Origin: Bradyrhizobium arachidis
GTDB taxonomy: Bacteria > Pseudomonadota > Alphaproteobacteria > Rhizobiales > Xanthobacteraceae
Length of the DNA: 64,000 nt
Direction of reading: 5' to 3'
Assembly: GCF_024758505.1 (NCBI RefSeq)
Contig: NZ_CP077970.1
Location: 8,308,001 to 8,372,000, forward strand
In this document: positions 45,118 to 53,058 of the stretch, piece after piece
Layout: every line of letters starts with the position of its first letter
How positions within the stretch are numbered: the stretch's first letter is position 1
Program-made: the position numbers and the translations under genes
The notes under the pieces: generated by a model
The model's input: the letters and a program-made list of their open reading frames with translations, nothing else
Databases searched by the model: none
What the model was told of the DNA's origin: nothing

Positions 45118-46017
45118 ATGGCCCGTACAGCTACGTTGCCGGTTCTGAATGGAGAATCCGGCCTTTCCCGTTACCTCGCCGAAATCCGCAAATTCCCCAT
45201 GCTGGAACCCCAGCAGGAGTACATGCTCGCCAAGCGTTGGCGCGAGCATGACGATCGGGACGCGGCGCATCAACTCGTTACCAGCCACCTCCGCCTCGTG
45301 GCCAAGATTGCCATGGGCTATCGCGGCTACGGCCTGCCGATCTCCGAGGTCGTCTCGGAAGGCAATGTCGGCCTGATGCAGGCGGTGAAGCGATTCGAGC
45401 CCGAGAAGGGCTTTCGTCTCGCCACTTACGCCATGTGGTGGATCAAGGCGTCGATTCAAGAGTACATCCTGCGTTCCTGGTCGCTCGTGAAGATGGGCAC
45501 CACCGCGAACCAGAAGAAGCTGTTCTTCAACCTGCGCAAGGCGAAGAGCAAGATTTCCGCCCTGGACGAAGGCGATCTCCGCCCCGACCAGGTGAAGCTG
45601 ATCGCGAGCCGTCTCGGCGTCACGGACCAGGACGTGATCGACATGAACCGCCGTCTCGGCGGTGACGCGTCGCTCAACGCACCGATCCGCGACGACGGCG
45701 AAGCCGGCGAATGGCAGGACTGGCTGGTCGACAACACGCCCAACCAGGAAGCCATGATGGCCGAGCACGAGGAGTACGATCATCGCCGTGACGCCCTCCA
45801 TGGCGCCATGGGTGTGCTCAACGCGCGCGAACGCCGCATCTTCGAGGCGCGGCGCCTCGCCGAAGAGCCGATGACACTGGAAGACCTCGCAGCCGAGTTC
45901 GGCGTGTCGCGCGAGCGCGTCCGCCAGATCGAGGTCCGCGCCTTCGAAAAGGTGCAGGCCGCGGTCAAGGGCACGATCGCAAGGCAGGAACAGGCCGCGC
46001 TGGAAGCCGCGCACTGA
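45118..46017 (+). CDS. rpoH: RNA polymerase sigma-32 factor (heat-shock)
   Basis: A 299-residue sigma factor directing heat-shock genes. Region 2 is EGNVGLMQAVKRFEPEKGFR and LATYAMWWIKASIQEYILRS. The RpoH-specific region C box is QKKLFFNLRKAKSKI, and region 4 ends with FGVSRERVRQIEVRAFEKVQ. ATG 45118 follows TTGGAGG. Bradyrhizobium usually has several rpoH copies, so the number suffix cannot be decided here. The 217-base leader contains GTATATT at about 44998, a possible -10. A strong terminator follows. Confidence 0.96.
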   Translation: MARTATLPVLNGESGLSRYLAEIRKFPMLEPQQEYMLAKRWREHDDRDAAHQLVTSHLRLVAKIAMGYRGYGLPISEVVSEGNVGLMQAVKRFEPEKGFRLATYAMWWIKASIQEYILRSWSLVKMGTTANQKKLFFNLRKAKSKISALDEGDLRPDQVKLIASRLGVTDQDVIDMNRRLGGDASLNAPIRDDGEAGEWQDWLVDNTPNQEAMMAEHEEYDHRRDALHGAMGVLNARERRIFEARRLAEEPMTLEDLAAEFGVSRERVRQIEVRAFEKVQAAVKGTIARQEQAALEAAH

Positions 46018-46061
46018 GCGCAGCGTTTCAGCGCCATCAATTGGCGGATCGACGAACAAGG

Positions 46062-46090
46062 AAGCCGGCGGAAACGCCGGCTTTTTGTTT
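46062..46090 (+). terminator. rho-independent terminator of rpoH
   Basis: Perfect 9-bp stem (AAGCCGGCG / CGCCGGCTT) with GAAA loop followed by TTTGTTTT, 45 bases after the rpoH stop. Confidence 0.93.
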
Positions 46091-46352
46091 TGGACCAGAG
46101 GACTCTTCCCTTCTCCCCTTACAAGGGAAAAGGGTGCAGCGAAATGCGCGGCCGGCACGACGCCGGCCGGCCCTCAGCACGCGCAGTCTGATCGCATTTG
46201 CGACAAAAGCGTTGCGAGATTTAACTGATGCGAGCGGGCCCAAAGCATCTCCTGCCTCGTCTTCACGAAGCTTGCTTGAACCGGTTCAAAGGAGCAACCG
46301 ACGAACGGGGCGTCAGACCACAGCATCACGAAAGACAGACGGACGAGACGCC
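46091..46352. other. intergenic region after rpoH with two hairpins or palindromes
   Basis: Holds a short CTTCTCCCC repeat fragment (46110-46135), a GGCCGGC / GCCGGCC hairpin (46150-46168), and a perfect 14-bp palindrome TTGAACCGGTTCAA (46276-46289) about 65 bases before the next gene that may be an operator. No gene seen in the stretch. Confidence 0.5.
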
Positions 46353-46694
46353 GTGTCGATCATTCTGCAATCCACCGTGGGCGGCTTCTCCGCCGAGTTC
46401 ATGCGCAAGCTGCGGCTCATTGAGCAGGCGATGCGCGAACACCGGCTCGATCCCTCGCAATTGGTGATCTCCAAGGACCGTGCGAGCACCGCGGCGATTC
46501 CCGGCGCCGGGGCGTTCTTCCATGACTACAGCGTGTTCTTCGGCGACGACCACTTCACCGTCACCGAGCCCAACGACATGCTTTTCCTGGACTATTTTTA
46601 CAAGCGCGTGCTGGCGTCCGACGAGATGCCGGCATTGCGGCGGCCGGTGGGGCTGTTCAGGCGGCTGATCGGCTGGATGGCGTTGCCGGCTTGA
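46353..46694 (+). CDS. conserved hypothetical protein, 113 residues
   Basis: Small cytoplasmic protein starting at GTG 46353 (encoding VSIILQSTVGGFSAEFMRKL); the frame is open back to 46041, but the upstream part overlaps the terminator and repeats. It has an N-terminal helix (LRLIEQAMREHRLDPSQLVI) and an aromatic-rich second half (FFHDYSVFFGDDHFTVTEPN, MLFLDYFYKRVL). No family name recalled. The palindrome at 46276 lies in its leader. Confidence 0.65.
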   Translation: MSIILQSTVGGFSAEFMRKLRLIEQAMREHRLDPSQLVISKDRASTAAIPGAGAFFHDYSVFFGDDHFTVTEPNDMLFLDYFYKRVLASDEMPALRRPVGLFRRLIGWMALPA

Positions 46695-46710
46695 ACTCTT
46701 TCGCCATGCC

Positions 46711-46733
46711 GGGGCACGCGCAGCGCGTGCCCC
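46711..46733. repeat. GC-rich hairpin repeat
   Basis: Perfect 10-bp stem GGGGCACGCG / CGCGTGCCCC with loop CAG, flanked by GCC and GAATGACG as in other Bradyrhizobium intergenic repeats. It sits between two convergent genes and may act as a terminator. Confidence 0.65.
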
Positions 46734-46754
46734 GAATGACGTCCGGCTGGAGCC

Positions 46755-47378
46755 TCACTCGCCCCACTCCCGCGCGAGCGTCGCGAGCGCGCAGCCCTCG
46801 CAGTAGCGGGCGTCCTTGTAGTCGATCCAGTTGTGGGCGTAGACGCGCTCGCGCGGGATGTCGTAGCGGGCGCGCAGCACGCGCACGAGGATCCGCCACG
46901 CCGCGATCTGCGCCTCGGTCGGACCTTTGGCGACGTCGGGAAAATTGCCGGCGAACTCGACGCCAATGGAGTTGTCGCGCACCACCTGGCGATAGGTCGC
47001 CTTGTTGTCGATGTACTTGTTGTCGTTGCGGTTGGCGCCGTCGCCATGGGTCGGCACCAGGGTTTCCGCAACAGCCCAATAAACCGTGCCGTCGGTCTCG
47101 ACCCACACGGTGACGCCGCGTCGCGTCGGGTTCTTGGCCTGCTCCAGCGCGCCGCCGCGTGCGGAGCCTGCCGGCCCCTCGGTCTGGTGCACGATGATGT
47201 TGCGCCACGGATGCGCCTTGGCGACGTCGCCCCAGGACGCGAGCCAGACGATTTTCAGGCCGGGAATCTCGGGCGCTCCCGACGACCGCGCGATGGTCGT
47301 GAGGTCGTTGGTCTCAGCCGCGACGGGAGAGAGGAGAAAGCTGGCGGCGAGCGCCGCCGCAAACAGGCGAAAAATCAT
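46755..47378 (-). CDS. exported N-acetylmuramoyl-L-alanine amidase (amidase_2 / PGRP type)
   Basis: A 207-residue exported enzyme cleaving the amide between MurNAc and L-Ala of peptidoglycan. ATG 47378 begins a signal peptide (MIFRLFAAALAASFLLSPVA, cleavage near AAE). Zinc-site residues fit the family: first His in RNIIVHQTEGP, a conserved Tyr in GTVYWAVAETLVPTHG, the segment NSIGVEFAGNFPD, and a later His in RVYAHNWIDYKD. A longer open frame upstream to 47534 overlaps the cyclase gene and is non-coding. Confidence 0.9.
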   Translation of the reverse strand: MIFRLFAAALAASFLLSPVAAETNDLTTIARSSGAPEIPGLKIVWLASWGDVAKAHPWRNIIVHQTEGPAGSARGGALEQAKNPTRRGVTVWVETDGTVYWAVAETLVPTHGDGANRNDNKYIDNKATYRQVVRDNSIGVEFAGNFPDVAKGPTEAQIAAWRILVRVLRARYDIPRERVYAHNWIDYKDARYCEGCALATLAREWGE

Positions 47379-47406
47379 TCGGTGCGGGTCCAATGCGACC
47401 CTGAAC

Positions 47407-48621
47407 CTAGGCGTATTTGCGCGTCGCCTCAATCGGGCCCGGCGTGAGGTCGGGCTGCAGCGTCGGCATGGGATCGTAGGCCGCGTAATCGTTCTTGCCG
47501 TTCTTCTTGGCGGCGTAGAGCGCCTCGTCGGCATGGGCCATCAGCCGGTCCGGATACTGGCCGACGCCATAGTCCCATTGCGCGACGCCGATCGAGACCG
47601 CGATCGGGATGTCGCCGCCGGTGCAGGTTTCCGCATCCCTGCGGCAGACGTCGAGCACCCGGCGGGCGATCGCGGCGCCCTCCTGCAAATTGGACGACGG
47701 CAACACCACGCAGAACTCGTCACCGCCGGTGCGGGCGAGCATGTCGCCGGGACGGAGCCGGGTCTGCGCCATCAGGGTGAAATGCTGGAGGCAGGCGTCA
47801 CCCGCGGCATGGCCGTGGGTGTCGTTGATGGTCTTGAAGCCGTCGAGGTCGATCACCATCAGCGAGAACGGCTCGCCGCTGCGCATCGAGCGGGCGCATT
47901 CCTCCGACAGGCGCTGCAGCAAATGGCGCCGATTGGCGACACCGGTGAGGTCGTCGAGCAGCGCGAGGTCGGCGACCTCGTTACGCAAGCGATCCATCGC
48001 CATCAGGAGGAAGCCGAAGTTGAGCGTCATCGACAGGAACAGGAGCCCGAGCACGACCACGGCATTGGCCTGGCCGCCTCCCAACGCCGAGAAGTCACCG
48101 CCAAGCAGGTTGCCGATCGCCCTTCCTGCATAAATGCCGGTGATCGTGATGATGACGAGGCCGGCGAGCCGCGCTCCCGGTGCGGCCCGGCCTTCCCGCT
48201 CCGACCACAGCAGTCTCAATGTCATTGCGAGCGGCAGTGATTGTCCCAGCGAATAGCACAGCATGCGCAACGGCGCGCTCTCGTAGACAAAGGTGAAGAA
48301 GACCATCGCGCCGACGCTTGAGCCCACGATCAGCGCGGTCGCCCGCCAGGAGACGGGCCGGTCATAGAAGCGGCGGATGCCCATGGCCGCGAGGCAGGCG
48401 GCAACGATCACGCCGGCGCCGCCAAGCAATAGCGGCGGCATGGAATCGAAGTAAAAGCGGGTCAACGCCGTTATCGCGCCGCCCGCGCCGACGAAGGCCG
48501 ATGCGGCCCAGAACCGTGCTGCTTCGAGCTTGGGATAGGCGCGCGTCACATAGGCCCAGATCAGGCCAAGCGCCAGGAAGTTGATGACGAACACCACCCA
48601 GAGCGTCGGTACGTTCAACAT
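47407..48621 (-). CDS. membrane diguanylate cyclase (GGDEF)
   Basis: A 404-residue c-di-GMP synthase. The N-terminal half has about six membrane segments (LWVVFVINFLALGLIWAYVT, LLLGGAGVIVAACLAAMGIR and others) with no soluble sensor. The C-terminal GGDEF domain starts near 225 (LALLDDLTGVANRRHLLQRL), has the intact active loop RTGGDEFCVV, and an RPGD I-site five residues before it, so product inhibition is expected. There is no EAL domain. It stands close to the amidase gene on the same strand (28 bases), perhaps in one transcript. Confidence 0.94.
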   Translation of the reverse strand: MLNVPTLWVVFVINFLALGLIWAYVTRAYPKLEAARFWAASAFVGAGGAITALTRFYFDSMPPLLLGGAGVIVAACLAAMGIRRFYDRPVSWRATALIVGSSVGAMVFFTFVYESAPLRMLCYSLGQSLPLAMTLRLLWSEREGRAAPGARLAGLVIITITGIYAGRAIGNLLGGDFSALGGGQANAVVVLGLLFLSMTLNFGFLLMAMDRLRNEVADLALLDDLTGVANRRHLLQRLSEECARSMRSGEPFSLMVIDLDGFKTINDTHGHAAGDACLQHFTLMAQTRLRPGDMLARTGGDEFCVVLPSSNLQEGAAIARRVLDVCRRDAETCTGGDIPIAVSIGVAQWDYGVGQYPDRLMAHADEALYAAKKNGKNDYAAYDPMPTLQPDLTPGPIEATRKYA

Positions 48622-49036
48622 GACGATCGCAGCACGCGCATCGTCCCGCTCCCATTGTTTGGCAGCCGTTCGGCCATAACCATCCCCGTTTTCTTGCGGA
48701 CGAGAATGCGCGGGGTGCGCTTAACGGAGTCTCACTGCGATCTCTGAAACCACCGCCTTGGTTTTGGATTCATGAACGATCGTTCCGCATTCGCATATCG
48801 TTAGGCATGTCGATCGCCGCCACCAGCGCGTCGCCAAGACGGTCGCCAAGCCGGATTCGCGTGCAAAAATCACCCGAAAATGCATCTGAGCTGTGGATAA
48901 CGTAATGACACAGATGTGACAGCACGGGGCAGGCGCCCGCGAATCTGCTGAGTTTAGCGTTGAGGATGTTGCGAGGCTGGCCCTCCGCCGAGCATCCCTC
49001 GTGTCGCGTTCCACCATTAACCCTTGAGAGGATACT
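48622..49036. other. gene-free region upstream of the Lys/Ala microprotein
   Basis: A 415-base stretch between divergent transcripts. It has a 12-bp palindrome GAACGATCGTTC (48774-48785). Open frames here are shadows with low-complexity Phe/Ala-rich translations caused by the AAG-rich gene on the other strand. Promoters for both sides must lie here; I could not place hexamers with confidence. Confidence 0.5.
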
Positions 49037-49099
49037 ATGGCTAAGAAAGCGAAGAAGGCGAAAAAGGCGAAGAAGGCCAAGAAGGCCAAGAAGAAGTAA
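49037..49099 (+). CDS. 20-residue Lys/Ala-repeat microprotein
   Basis: ATG 49037 after GAGAGGA opens a 20-codon gene ending at TAA 49099. After Met-Ala the peptide is five Lys-Lys-Ala units and a final Lys-Lys-Lys, net charge about +13. Codons alternate AAG/AAA for Lys and GCG/GCC for Ala, so the repeat is not a simple nucleotide microsatellite. Ribosome site, stop and nearby terminator make a self-contained unit. The sequence resembles histone-H1 / PAKKA-type nucleic-acid-binding tails; DNA or RNA compaction is inferred. Confidence 0.7.
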   Translation: MAKKAKKAKKAKKAKKAKKK

Positions 49100-49178
49100 C
49101 GCTACTTCTTGTTCTTTGCCCGGGTGGAGCACGCTCCGCCCGGGCGTCAAAGCAGGATCGACAGACGGATTGAAAGCG

Positions 49179-49201
49179 GCGGGCTCGGGCCCGCTTTTTT
49201 A
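49179..49201 (+). terminator. rho-independent terminator
   Basis: Stem GCGGGC / GCCCGC with loop TCGG, then a six-T run, 80 bases after the Lys/Ala microprotein gene. A second hairpin (GCCCGGG / CCCGGGC around 49119-49146) lies between. Confidence 0.85.
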
Positions 49202-49205
49202 TTGC

Positions 49206-49817
49206 CTAACGTTCGGCAAACGCCAGCTTGGCGCCGAGCGCGGCAAAGCCGGCGGCAAAGCTGCGGCGCAGCCAGGCCATCACGCGCGGGCGGGAGATGA
49301 CGCGCTCACGGACGGACGCCGCGAACAGGCCGTAGACGACGAAGACCGCAAACGTCATCGCCATGAAGGCGCCGCTCAACTCCAGCATCCGCAGGAGCGG
49401 CTGGCTCTCGTCGACCGCAACGAACTGCGGCAGGAAGGCGAGGAAGAAGATCGAGAGCTTTGGATTGAGGATGTTGATCAGGAAGCCGGTCACGATCACC
49501 GACAGGCTCGAGCGCTCCTTGATCCGCCCCTCCACCGCCAGCACGCCGGTCTCGCGCAACGCCTGCCAGGACATGTAGAGCAGATAGACCACCCCGCACC
49601 ATTTCAGCGCGGCAAAGGCGAGCGCGCTGGTGTGCAGCACGGCAGCGAGCCCCAGCATCGCCGCCGTCATGTGCGGCACGATGCCGAGCGTGCAGCCGAA
49701 GGCTGCCGCCACGCTCGCCCGCGAGCCGCGCGTCAGCGCAGCGGCGAGTGTGTAGAGCACACCGGTGCCGGGGGATGTGACCACGATCAGGGACGTGATG
49801 AGGAAGGACCAGGACAT
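49206..49817 (-). CDS. LysE/RhtB-family amino-acid exporter
   Basis: A 203-residue inner-membrane protein with about six membrane segments. The N-terminal SFLITSLIVVTSPGTGVLYT carries the SPGP-like signature seen as SPGTG, and ILNPKLSIFFLAFLPQFV is the conserved LNPKxxxFFLAFLPQF motif. Such proteins export amino acids or homoserine lactones. Its stop codon lies five bases from the convergent terminator. Confidence 0.93.
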   Translation of the reverse strand: MSWSFLITSLIVVTSPGTGVLYTLAAALTRGSRASVAAAFGCTLGIVPHMTAAMLGLAAVLHTSALAFAALKWCGVVYLLYMSWQALRETGVLAVEGRIKERSSLSVIVTGFLINILNPKLSIFFLAFLPQFVAVDESQPLLRMLELSGAFMAMTFAVFVVYGLFAASVRERVISRPRVMAWLRRSFAAGFAALGAKLAFAER

Positions 49818-49895
49818 GCCCTGCCCTTAGCACTCTCCTTGCACTCGAGAAAGCGCGCCCTCGTTCAAGAAGGGGATCTGCCCTTCAAGAAGCCG

Positions 49896-50273
49896 TCAGG
49901 ACAATTGGGCGATCTCGGCCTCGCGCAGCACGTCCAGCGGCGCCCAGGGCTTTGCCCAGAACTTTGCGCCGTCCGGCAAGGGCTGGGTCAGGGGACGGCC
50001 GGAGGTGACGACGACGTCGAGCCGCGGGTTGCGCGCCTTGGCGACGTAAGCCAGCTCGACGCCGGTCATGGAGCCGGCGAGCTGCACGTCGGTCATGAGG
50101 AGGCAAAGCCCCGGGGTGGTGGTCTCCTCGAGCACGGCTCGCGCATCCTCCGCGCGCTCGCAGGCAATGACGCGATAGCCGCTCTCCTCCAGCAGCAGGC
50201 TGAGCATCGCACGCTGCATGGAATCGTCTTCGACGATGAGCGCGGTCGCGCGAGATGGCCTGGCTTGTCCCAT
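49896..50273 (-). CDS. single-domain response regulator
   Basis: A 125-residue stand-alone receiver. Features: ALIVEDDSMQ acidic pair, a phospho-Asp in LLMTDVQLAGSMTG, Thr in VVVTSGRP and Lys in KFWAKPWAPLD. There is no output domain. Such proteins shuttle phosphate or bind partner proteins. No kinase gene is adjacent. Confidence 0.93.
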   Translation of the reverse strand: MGQARPSRATALIVEDDSMQRAMLSLLLEESGYRVIACERAEDARAVLEETTTPGLCLLMTDVQLAGSMTGVELAYVAKARNPRLDVVVTSGRPLTQPLPDGAKFWAKPWAPLDVLREAEIAQLS

Positions 50274-50444
50274 AGGCGTCCTCCTCCGTGCCGATCGTCG
50301 TCAAAAAGCAGTGGGATTAAGCCGATAGGGGGCTGGCCGGTTCGGTTCCAAATTGAGAAAGTTGCGGGAACCCCAATGCGCTCCGAACAGACCTGCATTC
50401 GCCGCCATCAATTATCGATCCAATTCTCAATCCTTGGAGCTGAC

Positions 50445-51275
50445 ATGACCACGATCCGCGGCGCCGCCGCCATTACCGGAGCTGCGAGCGGTATCGGCCG
50501 CGCGCTGGCGATCGAGCTCGCGCAGCGCGGCTGCGACCTTGCGCTTGCCGACCGCGATGAAGCCGGGCTGAAGGAGGTCGCGGCCGAGATCGGCCAAGGA
50601 CGCAAAGTCAGCGTCCATCGCGTCGATGTCGGCGAAGCGAGCGAGATCGCGCGGTTCGCATCGGAGGCGATCGCGGCGCATCCGGCGCTCAGCATCATCG
50701 TCAATAATGCCGGCGTTGCGCTGCTCGGCCAGTTCGACGAGATCGACCAGGCGCAGATGGAATGGCTGTTCAACATCAATTTCTGGGGCGTCGTGCACGG
50801 CACGCGCGCGTTCCTGCCGCACCTGAAGACGAAGGGCGAGGCGCACATCGTCAACGTCTCCTCGATCTTCGGCATCATCGCGCCGCCCGGCCAATCGGCC
50901 TATGCGGCGGCGAAGTTTGCGGTGCGCGGCTTTTCCGAGAGCCTGCGCCACGAGCTCGCGGTGGCAAAGAGCCCGGTGAGGCTGTCCGTGGTGCATCCCG
51001 GCGGGGTCTCGACCAGCATCGTGCGCAATTCCCGCACCGGGGTCGGCGTCACCGACAATGAGCGCCGCTCGCAATCGATCGAGCGTTTCGACAACGCGGC
51101 CAAGACCACGCCGAAGGCGGCGGCGCTGCGCATCATCAAGGGGATCGAAGGCAACGAGCCGCGCATCCTGATCGGCAACGACGCGAGATTCATGGACCTC
51201 CTGCAACGCTTCCGCCCCGGCACGTACTGGGCGCCGCTGCAGCGAAGGCTGGAGAAGATGGCGCAGGGGAAGTGA
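50445..51275 (+). CDS. short-chain dehydrogenase/reductase
   Basis: A 276-residue NAD(P)-dependent oxidoreductase. The cofactor loop is TGAASGIGRALA, the NNAG motif is IVNNAGVALLG, and the catalytic Ser-Tyr-Lys reads NVSSIF ... SAYAAAKFAVRGF. ATG 50445 follows TTGGAG. The Arg in ALADRDEAG after strand 2 is ambiguous for cofactor choice. The SDR C-terminus is long (about 30 residues). Substrate not deducible. Confidence 0.94.
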   Translation: MTTIRGAAAITGAASGIGRALAIELAQRGCDLALADRDEAGLKEVAAEIGQGRKVSVHRVDVGEASEIARFASEAIAAHPALSIIVNNAGVALLGQFDEIDQAQMEWLFNINFWGVVHGTRAFLPHLKTKGEAHIVNVSSIFGIIAPPGQSAYAAAKFAVRGFSESLRHELAVAKSPVRLSVVHPGGVSTSIVRNSRTGVGVTDNERRSQSIERFDNAAKTTPKAAALRIIKGIEGNEPRILIGNDARFMDLLQRFRPGTYWAPLQRRLEKMAQGK

Positions 51276-51304
51276 GGGGGCGGAGATCGCCGAACAATGA
51301 CGGT

Positions 51305-51412
51305 GTCATTCCCCGCGAAGGCGGGGAATCCAGTACACCGCGGCCCCTCCATATCACGTCACCGCCTCTGGAATACTGGATCGCCCGCCTTCGCGGGCGA
51401 TGACAGCGAGAG
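51305..51412. repeat. Bradyrhizobium-type inverted repeat (CCCCGCGAAGGCGGGG type)
   Basis: Two hairpin arms: CATTCCCCGCGAAGGCGGGG followed by AATCCAGTA, and the mirrored TACTGGATCGCCCGCCTTCG with GCGGGCGATGACAG, separated by about 45 bases. This is a typical dispersed intergenic element of the genus, between two convergent genes. Confidence 0.8.
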
Positions 51413-51452
51413 TGTGGCACGAGCTCGCGCCGCACACTCAACTGTCGCCCCC

Positions 51453-52253
51453 TCACTCCCGCAACCTGTCCGCATAATACCCGATCGTCTTGCGGTAGAT
51501 CAGCGCGCGGTTCCATTCGCGCATGGCTTCGAAATTCGCCGTGCCTTCGCCGTAAGGCACTCCCATCTTGAAGCCGCTGGTGTGCAGGAGGTTCGCGGTG
51601 GAGGCGAGCACGTCGGCGACGCTGTGGCGGAGATCGACGCGGCCGTCGCCGTCGAAGTCGACGCCGTATTTGATGTAGGACGACGGCAGGAACTGGGTTT
51701 GGCCGATCTCGCCGGCGAAGGCGCCGATCAGGTCGCGCAGCGGCAGGTCGCCGCGCTGCACGATCTTCAGCGCTGCGAGCAGCTCGCCCTGGAACAGCTC
51801 GGTGCGGCGGCAGTCATGCGCGAGCGTGGCGAGCGTGCGCACGACCGGCAGCTTGCCGATGTCGCCTTTGCCAAAGTCGCTCTCCAGGCCCCAGATCGCG
51901 ACCAGGATCTGCCGCGGCACGCCAAACTTCTGCTCGATGCGCGTAAGCAGCGCCGCATGGCGCTGGAGCATCGCCTTGCCGCCATTGATGCGGCCGGCGC
52001 CGACGCGGGTCGCAACGTACTGCTCGAAGCTCTTGTTGAAGGTGTAGCGCTGGCGGCGGTCGAAGGCGAGCACGCTCGCATCCTGCGTCACGCCTGATAG
52101 CGCAGCGCTGGTCACGCTCGCCGAGACGCCGGCGGCCTGCGCCTCCGAGGTCATGCTGGCGATGAAGGTGTTGAAATCGCCGCCGCAGCGCGCGGCGAAG
52201 GACGGCGTGGCGAGGAGCACAAGCGAAGCCACGGCCGGACCAAATCTCAGCAT
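51453..52253 (-). CDS. lytic murein transglycosylase (MltB-like)
   Basis: A 266-residue exported enzyme that cleaves peptidoglycan glycan strands. Signal peptide MLRFGPAVASLVLLATPSFA; GGGAAAG lies upstream of ATG 52253. The catalytic Glu is in ILVAIWGLESDFGKGDIGKL, and the family segments RRTELFQGELLAAL, GAFAGEIGQTQFLPSSYIKY and VDFDGDGRVDLRHSVADVLA follow. No lipobox, so a soluble periplasmic form. Length is below MltB of enterobacteria but usual for the alphaproteobacterial family. Confidence 0.95.
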   Translation of the reverse strand: MLRFGPAVASLVLLATPSFAARCGGDFNTFIASMTSEAQAAGVSASVTSAALSGVTQDASVLAFDRRQRYTFNKSFEQYVATRVGAGRINGGKAMLQRHAALLTRIEQKFGVPRQILVAIWGLESDFGKGDIGKLPVVRTLATLAHDCRRTELFQGELLAALKIVQRGDLPLRDLIGAFAGEIGQTQFLPSSYIKYGVDFDGDGRVDLRHSVADVLASTANLLHTSGFKMGVPYGEGTANFEAMREWNRALIYRKTIGYYADRLRE

Positions 52254-52575
52254 GTAGAGTCTTTCCCAAATCATTGCGCAACGCGGCTGCGATCATGCCC
52301 GGGAACCGGTGGGCCGTCAAAGCGACACACGTCATCAGAACTGATCTCAGCCTGCGAGCCGCCCGACCTCGGAGCAGAGCGCAAAGCTGCTCACGAGCCA
52401 GCCGCAGCTCAACGTCTTCATCGTCAACCACACCGACACCAGGGTTGGCCGTTGCGCGATGAGACCGGGTGAAATTGGCGTTCGGGCGCCTCACCAAAAA
52501 AAATGTACGAAACAACCCCATGCACAGTAGCCGCGGCGTACGGGTATGACGACATGCGCATTTTCCGAAATCAAC
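52254..52575. other. gene-free stretch upstream of the candidate small RNA
   Basis: About 320 bases with no credible gene. It should contain the transglycosylase promoter on the minus strand. Local base composition is less GC-rich than neighbouring genes. No repeat element seen. Confidence 0.5.
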
Positions 52576-52603
52576 TTGACACGTCGGGCAAATCGGGTGT
52601 AAA
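52576..52603 (+). promoter_or_regulatory. sigma-70-like promoter of candidate sRNA
   Basis: TTGACA (52576-52581), 16 bases, TGTAAA (52598-52603). The predicted start is near 52609-52611. The perfect -35 is uncommon for this genome type. Confidence 0.6.
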
Positions 52604-52608
52604 AGAGG

Positions 52609-52765
52609 ATCATCGGGCAATCCGCAGGAGAGCACACGCCAGGATGCGTTGCGGCGGCACGCTGGCGCCCGTTGCGGATCTGGAACTCCCGCAGATCCTT
52701 GCGCTTGTGCGCAAGACGGAACTGCCGCGACAGAGACGCGATCGCGTGCGCAATCGAGTTTTTTT
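52609..52765 (+). ncRNA. candidate small RNA of about 155 nt
   Basis: No open frame with a ribosome site fits here, but a promoter, three stem-loops and a terminator line up. Hairpin 1 is about 52638-52667 (GCCAG / CTGGC arms). Hairpin 2 is 52676-52698 (7-bp GGATCTG / CAGATCC), with a nine-base loop exposing CTCCC, an anti-Shine-Dalgarno motif. Hairpin 3 is 52698-52715 (CTTGCGC / GCGCAAG, loop TTGT). A terminator stem (52739-52756) and seven T bases follow. This suggests a trans-acting regulatory RNA. No known family was recognised. Confidence 0.5.
52739..52765 (+). terminator. terminator of candidate sRNA
   Basis: CGATCGC / GCAATCG stem with one mismatch, loop GTGC, then AG and a seven-T tract. 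Confidence 0.65.
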
Positions 52766-52938
52766 GACGCGCCAGACAAAGTTGCGACGCTGAGATCGAT
52801 GGCAAATATCCGTCAGCGATCACTTCTCAACGACTGCACAAAACGCTGTCACAATTTCCTTGCAAATCGCATGGCGAGGGATAGAATTCTATTTAAGGTT
52901 GTCGCCCCTCCAGCCCCGGACGACACTGAACGACCAAC

Positions 52939-52971
52939 AATAAACGGCGGGCTTTCGGCCCGCCGTTTATT
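52939..52971. terminator. 14-bp stem terminator and left 27-nt repeat
   Basis: Perfect 14-bp stem (AATAAACGGCGGGC and its complement) with loop TTTCG; A/T ends on both sides let it work in either direction. It follows the last gene of the peptidase cassette (minus strand) by about 90 bases. The first 27 bases are repeated exactly at 56664-56690. Confidence 0.85.
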
Positions 52972-53058
52972 GGGGATGGCAGATCGGTTCGTCAGTCGCA
53001 GACGAACAGCCGCGCGGATCGCGGCGATAGATCTCGCTTCACATTCACGCGCTTCCCT

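Noticed and set aside
49037..49099. Simple AAG/GCG microsatellite rather than a gene
   Set aside because: Codon choice varies within the repeat, and a ribosome site, stop codon and terminator are in place.
52609..52765. 6S RNA, SRP RNA or riboswitch identity for the candidate sRNA
   Set aside because: No long rod-like pairing of the two ends as in 6S RNA, no SRP tetraloop motif, and no downstream gene for a riboswitch to control.
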